31,192 nt of DNA, taken from a virus. Positions 20,660 to 27,849 of this stretch are shown in pieces (position 1 is the stretch's first letter; the number at the start of each line of letters is the position of its first letter). The position numbers and the translations under genes were made by a program. The DNA lies in the IMG/VR virus record IMGVR_UViG_3300030116_005638, positions 1-31,192 of that record; one strand, written 5' to 3'. The notes under the pieces were generated by a model. It saw only the letters and a program-made list of their open reading frames with translations, was not told the origin of the DNA and ran no database searches.

Positions 20660-21242
20660 TTTTTGCTCCTTTAGCTTTAGTGATAATTGCTCTTTGACCA
20701 ACATACGCCCCAAAGAGTTCCATGGGGAACTCGTCCCCGTTTTCCACACGTTCCTTAACAAAGGATCGTAAGGTGCTCGGTTCAATCTTTTCTGTTTGAT
20801 CCGCGACAAAGCCTTCTTTTTCGGCAAAGGCCTTGAACGAAGACGCTTGATCATCTTCTCCACGTCCAAACTGACAAGATATGGTGTTTTTAATAATGTC
20901 GTCATAGCCATGCTCCCTTAGCCATTCATAAGCAGCTGGTCGATTGTCTACCTTGATAGACGCGCCATACTGCGGTTTTATAGTTACTTTTGATCCATCG
21001 AGAAGAGTAAACTCCATAGAGTTAGCTTCTGTCATTAATGCAGGTAGATCTTCATCTGTCATTTTTAACAGCTTCTTTTTTTCTTCTTTGAGCCGTTCTT
21101 CAAGCTCTTTGACGAAAGTATCTTGTTTTATGATCGCTTCGGCAAATCCAGTCAGCGTGGATAAATCTTCATTATCTAACGTATGCTTGGAAAATAAGGA
21201 GCCTTGATTGGCGTCCTCTTGCAGTTTCTTCATTATGTCCAT
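20652..21242 (-). CDS. Hypothetical protein, 196 aa, first gene of the replication operon
   Basis: A family found in T7-like and marine phages beside ssDNA-binding or replication genes; function unknown to me. Residues 40-62 form a charged helix (FVKELEERLKEEKKKLLKMT), followed by a beta segment (MEFTLLDGSKVTIKPQYGAS) and helical stretches with WLREHGYDDIIKNTISCQFG. The C-terminus repeats strand-like motifs (FPMELFGAYVGQRAIITK). ATG with AAGGA seven bases before it and a strong promoter 50 bases upstream. Confidence 0.75.
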   Translation of the reverse strand: MDIMKKLQEDANQGSLFSKHTLDNEDLSTLTGFAEAIIKQDTFVKELEERLKEEKKKLLKMTDEDLPALMTEANSMEFTLLDGSKVTIKPQYGASIKVDNRPAAYEWLREHGYDDIIKNTISCQFGRGEDDQASSFKAFAEKEGFVADQTEKIEPSTLRSFVKERVENGDEFPMELFGAYVGQRAIITKAKGAKNG

Positions 21243-21284
21243 ATATCGTCCTTTCTCTTTCGCGATTAAAAACCTTTTCAGGTC

Positions 21285-21312
21285 TTGACAATTCCATATA
21301 TAAGCGTATAAA
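21285..21312 (+). promoter_or_regulatory. Sigma70 promoter for the SNF2-like helicase
   Basis: Consensus TTGACA at 21285-21290, 16-base spacer, TATAAA at 21307-21312. The ribosome site AGAGGA is at 21325-21330 and ATG at 21335, so the leader is very short. Confidence 0.85.
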
Positions 21313-21325
21313 TTCTTATAGTCAA
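21297..21325 (-). promoter_or_regulatory. Sigma70 promoter for the replication operon
   Basis: TTGACT (21325-21320), 17-base spacer, TATATA (21302-21297). It overlaps the opposite promoter almost completely, so the two probably compete for RNA polymerase. Confidence 0.8.
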
Positions 21326-21334
21326 GAGGATAAA

Positions 21335-22783
21335 ATGAAAAAATACAAATTTAAAACAAAACCATTTAAGCACCAAAGTAAGGCGCTCCGTGATTCGTGG
21401 GACGCAAAGTATTATGCACTGTTTATGGAGATGGGTACAGGAAAATCTAAAGTGGCTATTGATACCATGGGAGCTCTGTATACAGAACGTAAAATAAACG
21501 CTGCGTTAATCATATCACCCAAGGGCGTATACGACAACTGGGTGCAAGGAGAGATACCAACACATCTATCTGATGAGATAGAGACAAACATAGTACGCTG
21601 GCAGCCGTCTAGCGCACAGTGGTTCCAAAAACAAATGAGGACACTTGTGTATGAGAAGTTTGATGGCCTAAAGATATTTGTAATGAACACCGAAGCGTTG
21701 TCCACGCCTCGTGGAGCGCAGGCAGCATTTACTTTCTTAGAGGCAAACGATGAAAACATCGTGATTGTTGATGAGAGCACATCTATAAAAAATAGATCTG
21801 CTAACCGCACAAAGAATATCATGCAGCTGAAAGGCCTGTCCAAGTATAGACGTATACTGACAGGATCTCCAGTAACACGTAGTCCGATGGATTTATACAG
21901 TCAGTGTATGTTTTTGTCTGTGCTGGCCCTTAATTTTAAAAGCTTCTTTGCATTTCAAAATCGTTATGCACTGGTGCAAAAGCGTACCATGGGTCCACGG
22001 TCTTTTAATGAGATTGTAGGGTACCGCCGGCTGGACGAGCTTAACCAGAAGCTAGAGAGTTTTAGTAATCGTGTGCTGAAAGAAGATTGTCTGGATCTGC
22101 CAGATAAAATGTATACAAAGCGCCTTGTACCGTTGTCCGAGGAGCAAAACAAATCATACAAAGAAATGAAACGGCTGGCTCTTACAAAGCTACACAATGG
22201 TGAGCTGGCTACGACACAAAGTGTGCTTACCCAGATCATGCGGCTGCAACAGATATGCTGTGGTCACATACAGGACGATGAGGGTAATTTAGTGAGTTTC
22301 GCAAACGGGCGGCTGAAGGAGCTGCTCGATATATGTGAAGAAGTACAGGGAAAAGCTATCATTTGGGCGACATTTACCTACGACATCCAACAGATAGCGA
22401 AAGCCCTGCGCGACCGTTTTGGGCCCGATTCGGTCGCAACCTACTATGGTGAAACCCCACAAGAGGAGCGCCAAGAGATTGTGCAACGTTATCAAGATCT
22501 TGAAGATCCCCTGCGCTTCTTTGTGGGCCAACCAAAGACGGGTGGGTATGGTATTACACTAACAGCAGCTAACACTGTAATATACTACAGCAATAGTTAT
22601 GATCTTGAGATACGCTTGCAGTCAGAGGACAGGGCGCACCGTATTGGTCAGACAAATAAAGTTACCTATGTGGATATTATATCGCCAGATACCGTAGACG
22701 AAAAGATACTCAAAGCGCTAAAAGAAAAAATAAACCTAGCCCAGCAAGTGTTGGGCGAAGATGTTAGGTCTTGGCTTTCTTAG
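21335..22783 (+). CDS. SNF2-family DEAD/DEAH-like helicase, 482 aa
   Basis: The only plus-strand gene. Superfamily 2 ATPase that remodels or unwinds DNA; likely part of replication or recombination. Motif Q FKHQSKALRDSW at the N-terminus, Walker A FMEMGTGKSKVAI (33-39), motif Ia LIISPKGVYDNWV, Walker B/motif II IVDEST (144-149; DEST instead of DEAH), motif III LTGSPVTRSP, motif V GYGITLTAANTVIYY, motif VI QSEDRAHRIGQTNKV (429-443, SNF2 signature). The C-terminus ends soon after. Its end overlaps the convergent 41 aa gene by 20 bases. Confidence 0.95.
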   Translation: MKKYKFKTKPFKHQSKALRDSWDAKYYALFMEMGTGKSKVAIDTMGALYTERKINAALIISPKGVYDNWVQGEIPTHLSDEIETNIVRWQPSSAQWFQKQMRTLVYEKFDGLKIFVMNTEALSTPRGAQAAFTFLEANDENIVIVDESTSIKNRSANRTKNIMQLKGLSKYRRILTGSPVTRSPMDLYSQCMFLSVLALNFKSFFAFQNRYALVQKRTMGPRSFNEIVGYRRLDELNQKLESFSNRVLKEDCLDLPDKMYTKRLVPLSEEQNKSYKEMKRLALTKLHNGELATTQSVLTQIMRLQQICCGHIQDDEGNLVSFANGRLKELLDICEEVQGKAIIWATFTYDIQQIAKALRDRFGPDSVATYYGETPQEERQEIVQRYQDLEDPLRFFVGQPKTGGYGITLTAANTVIYYSNSYDLEIRLQSEDRAHRIGQTNKVTYVDIISPDTVDEKILKALKEKINLAQQVLGEDVRSWLS

Positions 22784-22889
22784 TCTTTAGCACAGATCGC
22801 AAAACTTTAGCCTGTCGTGCATGAGTCTTTGATGCTTTGCTAAGACCTTTGGCTACTTTTTTTATTTTCTTTCGTATTTGTTTAGTCAT
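22764..22889 (-). CDS. Small basic protein, 41 aa
   Basis: Lys/Arg-rich helical microprotein containing KKIKKVAKGLSKASKTHARQ. The ATG is embedded in an eight-base overlap (ATGACTAA) with the stop of the alternate AT-hook frame, and 5 bases after the 99 aa gene ends. Proteins with the text GLSKASKTHAxQAK are common small phage proteins; a DNA- or scaffold-binding role is possible. Its end runs into the convergent helicase gene. Confidence 0.7.
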   Translation of the reverse strand: MTKQIRKKIKKVAKGLSKASKTHARQAKVLRSVLKTKKAKT

Positions 22890-23124
22890 TTTTTCTAGGC
22901 CGTCCCCGTTTTCTTTTTATTTTTGGCTCTGAGGTCTTCTTTGGCCGCCCTCGCGATTTGGGCTTGTCTGTTTTTGCCTTGAACTTTGGCTCGTTGTTCG
23001 AGGACGGTGAGGATTTGGATCTTCCTAGCAAACGGCTTATTAACTCTTTTAACCTTAGCAACAGTTGCTTTGGCATCTGCCACAGTGGCATATTTAATAG
23101 AGACTGTATCTTTGGGGTTTTCAT
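22882..23124 (-). CDS. Overlapping frame with two AT-hook cores, up to 80 aa
   Basis: Second minus-strand frame within the 99 aa gene. Its end contains PKSRGRPKK and KRKRGRPRKND, two canonical AT-hook (GRP) motifs. Its stop overlaps the ATG of the 41 aa gene, a typical coupling arrangement, while the 99 aa gene ends before it. There is no good ribosome site at the frame's first ATG. It may be reached by a +1 shift from the 99 aa frame, be an internal start, or be chance in a Lys/Arg-rich region. Confidence 0.35.
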   Translation of the reverse strand: MKTPKIQSLLNMPLWQMPKQLLLRLKELISRLLGRSKSSPSSNNEPKFKAKTDKPKSRGRPKKTSEPKIKRKRGRPRKND

Positions 23125-23194
23125 CGGTATATAACCTCCTTCCTGACCCTTTTGGTTTTTTTCCAGTGCCTTTAAGTGGATCTTTCTTAGCCAC
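22895..23194 (-). CDS. Hypothetical basic protein, 99 aa
   Basis: The start overlaps the end of the 1553 aa gene by eight bases. N-terminus MAKKDPLKGTGKKPKGSGRR is a disordered basic arm, then a strand and helix (DTVSIKYATVADAKATVAKV), then a helical basic half (FARKIQILTVLEQRAK). This text recurs in marine phage genomes right after the large internal protein; a role in DNA packaging or the virion interior is plausible but unproven. Confidence 0.7.
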   Translation of the reverse strand: MAKKDPLKGTGKKPKGSGRRLYTDENPKDTVSIKYATVADAKATVAKVKRVNKPFARKIQILTVLEQRAKVQGKNRQAQIARAAKEDLRAKNKKKTGTA

Positions 23195-26100
23195 GCAAAC
23201 TACCTATACCTTGTACTAGGTCAGCGTCTTCTGGAAATAAAGCAGCAAACCTCCGTCTGTCTACTCTTTGATTTTGCACAGGCGGCGCTATATTATTTAA
23301 CGAGGGGGACACAGCTGCTATATTGGTTGGTGGCGCCGTGATGGGTGCTTGGCTTGTCTGTATAACGTCCGGTCTTACAAGACTAGGCGTAACAGGCTTT
23401 GTCTCACGGCCAATAACAGATGGATCTTCTGCTGGCACAACCACATTTCTTTGTCTTTCTTCTTCCTCCGCTAGATAATCATTATAACTTTGTGCTGAAA
23501 TAAGTCCGGAGCTAAACAAAGAGGTATTTAAACTTTTTGACAATTTAATTTTATCTGCTCTAGTTATTCCCTTTTCCATGAACAGTTTAAAGGTGCTCGG
23601 GTTTGCTACCGCCTCCAACAATAAATCTTTCAAGGCTTCTGCTGGAACCTGAAATAAACGTTGGTCAATCTCATCCGCCACTATGATGGGTTCTGCAAGA
23701 CCTGATCCTCGACCGGGTATAAAGGTAGCTATTTGACCACCCGCAGATAAACCAAACAAACGAACTACTTTTCTTAGTATTTCACCACCTAATTCTTTAG
23801 GTAAAGGGGCTCCTTTGGCTTGTTGCAGTTCTAAATTACCTTCACCCATAAAACCTTTTTGAATACCAACGCTATCGTTAAGCAAACTGTTAAAACGTAT
23901 GGCTTCTGCGTTAGTCACTAAGCCCTCTTGACGCATGATTTCTAAAATTGACGGACCTCTACCTTCAAACGGTGACACTAAATAATCTTGCATCTGCGCG
24001 AAATTTGTAAACTGTTGACCACCTTTGTCTGCTTTACCGGTTGCGTAGAAGAAAGCCTGTTCGAATATAAGATCTTTTAAACCATTTGCAGCACCAGAAA
24101 ATTTTGTTTCTGCACGTTGAGCTTGTTTAATTAAAGTACGTAATGCTTGCTCGGAACCTGTTTTACGATTTCCGGGTTCCCCGACTGTACTTTTAACTAT
24201 CTCTGTTGCGTTACCATCTAAAAAACTAGAGAGATTAATTGTGCCTTTTAGTTTCTTTTGATAAACCCCTTGTCGTGGTATTGATTTACCTAAAGGACTA
24301 ATACCAGATTGATCAATTCTCGGATCACCGGTTTTTGCTAAAAGAGTATCAAAGGCATTTTGAGCTTTTTCTACGGTTTCTATGTCACGCATAAACTCAG
24401 GAAATTTCTCTGTGCCATCCTCGTTATATAAAACAACCTTAAACTCCTCTTTGAATCTGTTCAAAGACGTTGCGTTTACACGACCCGTGTTTGGATCGAT
24501 GGTCTTCTTTGAAGCTACTCGAAGAAGATCGCTCTGAGCTGCTCGTAAGCTACCAACTTGTGATATAGTAAAGTCATCAAAATTTTCACCAGCCACGTTG
24601 TCTGCTAAAAATGTCATAGCTTTTTGTAATTGATCATACTTTAAGGCTGTAGCGTCACCCCCGCCTGTAAAAATTTTCTTGTGAGCGAGTTCAGGAATGT
24701 TAAACGCGCCGCCTAACCTATCTTTTGCTACCATTGCGTTTGGAAAAGCACGTGTAAACACATCATTAAGTGCTTTTGAAAATATAAAAGCATTGCGTAA
24801 TTTTAGCTGATCTTCTGTTAGTGCGGCTAGTGCTTCACCATCAGGTGCGTCGCCACCAACTTTAATTCCAAAATCATCTTTAATCGCGTCCGCGAGCTCC
24901 CCTAGAACTCTGGCAGCATTCAAATCTTGTGAACCACCAAGAGCTGTTTTTTGTTTCATTAAAGTAAGAAGAATACTTCGAGCACGCATACCTTCTTTGA
25001 CAGTAATTTCTTCAGGAGCTACGTCTGTTGTTTGTGCAGTAAAATTATTTCTTGCATTTATTAAGTTAAGCTCGTTATTTAAAATTTTTGCTTTTTCTTT
25101 TAAGAGATTTATTACTCTATTGCGTCGCATTCTTGGAAAATCTAAACGAGTTTCTTTCTCTAGAATATTAAAAAAGTTATCTAATCTTTGTCCCCTAAGC
25201 ATTTCAACAGCAGAGGGCTTTTCCATTCCAGCTATGTGTTTTTGTATTTCTTCTAACTTTACTCTTAACTTTTGATCTTGCGGTAATTTATCAAAATTTT
25301 CAGTATCTCTTATTTGAAGATCTCTTATCTCTTGCTCTCGTAAAAATTTTGTATTTTTAAGAAGAAGATCGTCATCAAAGATTTCTTTATATTTATTTTT
25401 AAATTTTAATAAGTCTTCAAGACCCTTTATCTGTTGGTTGAAGTAAGACTGTGCCTGTTCAAGACTACTTTTTTTAATACCGTCTACCTTACCCTGTTTT
25501 CGTACAGATTGCTGGCTATATATTAACTCTATTTCTTTTGGTATTTCTCTTTTTAAAACGTTAATAGTTTCGGTTAGCTCTTTAATAGATTGAGCATTGT
25601 AAAAACTGTTGCTTAGATAAGTGTCTGGGTTCTGCGCTCTTTGAATTAAAACACTAGGGTCTGAAGTTGTAAAATTTACAGCTCTTGAACCGGCCTCTAA
25701 TCTTGATTTTAAAGCAGGCATAAGCTCTTCAAAAATGGGTATCTTTAAAAGACCTCTTTCCGCTGTTGAATTATACGCATCAAGAAATAATTGTTTGCCT
25801 TTTTGCTCATCGGTCATGTCACGCATAATTCTATATGGAGTCTCCGATTTAAAGTCTTCAATCATTTCATAAATTCGACCGTCGCTTCTTGTATTTTGTA
25901 TGGGTAAATCTTTTCTTTCTGAAATAACGGTTAAAAGATCTAATGTTTCACCCTCCTCAAGATCAAATAAGGCTCGAGTTTTCTTATCTTTGATTGCTAC
26001 CTTTGCTTCAGTGGCAGATAAAAAACCACTATAATCGCCGTCTTCAATAATTTTGTTTACAAACGTAACGTCCTCTGGGTAAACCGCATTAATTTCATCA

Positions 26101-27848
26101 ATCTTTTCATTACCTTTAGCTATCTTCTTCTGTAGAGTATCAACAGCACTATCAAAAGTTGAAGCGTCATCACCAGTGACGCCTTTTGCTCTTAAAACTA
26201 AATTACGTATGGGTACAGGTAAAAAATCTATCTCACCCGGTAAAAGTTTTTCTTCATTCTCTGCAAGTTTGGCTAAAAAATTGTCGAGGCTGAAAGGCTC
26301 ATCGCCATTTACCAAAGCGTAAAGTTCTTTTTCTTGCTTTCGTGCGGCGGACAAGGCTTGTTGCGTAAGCTGCTCTAGGGCAAGAGACGACTTTGACGCT
26401 AAAAAAGTATCGTCTCGTTTAATTAGTTGATTAACAGTATTCTTTGCGCGTGTGTTTTTCTTATCTAACAATCGTGTAATAACACCTCTCATCAAATCCT
26501 CTTTCATAAGAGCCGCTTTTTCTAACAAGGCAGGGTTGCCGGTCTTTTGCATGACGTCTATTAAAGCGCCAAGCGTTACATAATCTTGATCTATTGCCGC
26601 TTGTATTGTTGGTCCAAACTCTTTCTCTTGAAGCATTGTCTGAAAAAGTTTTTTGATTGCTGGATCATCGGTAATTTGTAATAAGGACATAGTTTTTGTG
26701 ATTGTTTCTTTTCCTGTCTCCTCATCGATAGTTTTTATAGGCTTTAAATCTACCCCTAAATCTTTGGCTAGTTTTTGTATGCCAAGCTCTCCTTTTTCAT
26801 ATGCCTGCAAGGCAGCCAATACTTTTTTTGGATTACCACCATTCTTTTTTATATACTCTATAAGCCGAGTGCCCTGATTTACTTGCTGTCCTTCCGGTAA
26901 CGCATACTTACGTAATAAGTTAGCTACTCCTTGAGAACCTGCTTCAAAAAGTCTTGCTATAGCCCGAGGCGGACTAAAAACTCCACCCACAGTCTCTCCT
27001 ATGAATCTAGGTGTTGGCTCACCGGGAAAACTACGTTCAGCAAAATAAGCTCCTGTTGCGGCACCTAATGTGCTCGTTGTCTCTATATAAGTAGCCCCTA
27101 ATGGTCTTTTGGCATATGTTTCTATGATAGGCGCCAAAGGGTTTTTACTCTTGGCTAAAAAATCTATGTTATTAGATACAGTTGCTGAACCCGGACTATA
27201 ATTTCGTGCAACAAGGTGCGGTGCGTAAAAAGAAATAATGCCCATACCTGCTGTTCGTCCCGCTTCTCCAAATGCACGAGCATCAGGCGTAAAAGGGGCA
27301 TCATCAAATAAAAGATTTTTGATATTTTGTCCACTTGGAGTTAAACCTAAACCTGTTAAAATCCCCACACCAAGACCAATTATAGGTGATCTTGTTACTG
27401 CCGTCGCAGTCATGCCTGCCGCGACTCCACCCGCTAAAGGTGGAGACGCCTCTACCATGCCTAATTGTGTACCTTTTCCAAATGCTTCCAAACCCATTTC
27501 AGGTCGATAGCCAAGAAGCTTTGCGAGAAGATTAGCATCGTCAAAGCCCTTATCGCGTAAACCTTCAATATCTATTGTTCCCGGAAAGTTTCTTATGGCA
27601 TAATCTAAAATCTGACGATTGTTCATATTAGCCTCGGCAGCCCTTTGGTTCAAATCTTGAAGATCAAAACTCTGTCTCCACGCTTCAACTGCATTTTTTT
27701 CAGCCTGTGTCCGCCCGATAGATACTTCAAAGGCTGCATCAGTAGGTTTTAAATCAGCTTGCGCAAGGTCAACAGTTGTATCCTCTTCCTGTGCAAAAGG
27801 ACCAACTTGTGTAAGAGAAATGTCGTCTATGTCAAAATCTTCTGCCAT
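23187..27848 (-). CDS. Very large virion-type protein, 1553 aa
   Basis: No catalytic domain recognised. The N-terminal 190 residues contain a Gly/Ala-rich hydrophobic stretch (APPLAGG-like region at about 133-170, then more such text at about 190-250) that could insert into a membrane or line a channel. Residues 300-1500 are almost wholly helical and charged, with several coiled-coil-like stretches. A low-complexity Pro/Ala linker near 1490-1525 leads to a C-terminal tag RRRFAALFPEDAD and GIGSLRG. Large helical proteins next to packaging genes in phages often leave the capsid with the DNA and span the host envelope. It starts one base after the 947 aa gene ends. Role inferred from size and position. 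Confidence 0.65.
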   Translation of the reverse strand: MAEDFDIDDISLTQVGPFAQEEDTTVDLAQADLKPTDAAFEVSIGRTQAEKNAVEAWRQSFDLQDLNQRAAEANMNNRQILDYAIRNFPGTIDIEGLRDKGFDDANLLAKLLGYRPEMGLEAFGKGTQLGMVEASPPLAGGVAAGMTATAVTRSPIIGLGVGILTGLGLTPSGQNIKNLLFDDAPFTPDARAFGEAGRTAGMGIISFYAPHLVARNYSPGSATVSNNIDFLAKSKNPLAPIIETYAKRPLGATYIETTSTLGAATGAYFAERSFPGEPTPRFIGETVGGVFSPPRAIARLFEAGSQGVANLLRKYALPEGQQVNQGTRLIEYIKKNGGNPKKVLAALQAYEKGELGIQKLAKDLGVDLKPIKTIDEETGKETITKTMSLLQITDDPAIKKLFQTMLQEKEFGPTIQAAIDQDYVTLGALIDVMQKTGNPALLEKAALMKEDLMRGVITRLLDKKNTRAKNTVNQLIKRDDTFLASKSSLALEQLTQQALSAARKQEKELYALVNGDEPFSLDNFLAKLAENEEKLLPGEIDFLPVPIRNLVLRAKGVTGDDASTFDSAVDTLQKKIAKGNEKIDEINAVYPEDVTFVNKIIEDGDYSGFLSATEAKVAIKDKKTRALFDLEEGETLDLLTVISERKDLPIQNTRSDGRIYEMIEDFKSETPYRIMRDMTDEQKGKQLFLDAYNSTAERGLLKIPIFEELMPALKSRLEAGSRAVNFTTSDPSVLIQRAQNPDTYLSNSFYNAQSIKELTETINVLKREIPKEIELIYSQQSVRKQGKVDGIKKSSLEQAQSYFNQQIKGLEDLLKFKNKYKEIFDDDLLLKNTKFLREQEIRDLQIRDTENFDKLPQDQKLRVKLEEIQKHIAGMEKPSAVEMLRGQRLDNFFNILEKETRLDFPRMRRNRVINLLKEKAKILNNELNLINARNNFTAQTTDVAPEEITVKEGMRARSILLTLMKQKTALGGSQDLNAARVLGELADAIKDDFGIKVGGDAPDGEALAALTEDQLKLRNAFIFSKALNDVFTRAFPNAMVAKDRLGGAFNIPELAHKKIFTGGGDATALKYDQLQKAMTFLADNVAGENFDDFTISQVGSLRAAQSDLLRVASKKTIDPNTGRVNATSLNRFKEEFKVVLYNEDGTEKFPEFMRDIETVEKAQNAFDTLLAKTGDPRIDQSGISPLGKSIPRQGVYQKKLKGTINLSSFLDGNATEIVKSTVGEPGNRKTGSEQALRTLIKQAQRAETKFSGAANGLKDLIFEQAFFYATGKADKGGQQFTNFAQMQDYLVSPFEGRGPSILEIMRQEGLVTNAEAIRFNSLLNDSVGIQKGFMGEGNLELQQAKGAPLPKELGGEILRKVVRLFGLSAGGQIATFIPGRGSGLAEPIIVADEIDQRLFQVPAEALKDLLLEAVANPSTFKLFMEKGITRADKIKLSKSLNTSLFSSGLISAQSYNDYLAEEEERQRNVVVPAEDPSVIGRETKPVTPSLVRPDVIQTSQAPITAPPTNIAAVSPSLNNIAPPVQNQRVDRRRFAALFPEDADLVQGIGSLRG

Positions 27849-27849
27849 C

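Noticed and set aside
20660-20911. Longer N-terminus for the SSB gene
   Set aside because: The extension overlaps the 196 aa gene by about 250 bases and gives basic nonsense-like text; AAAGGAG before 20659 fixes the start.
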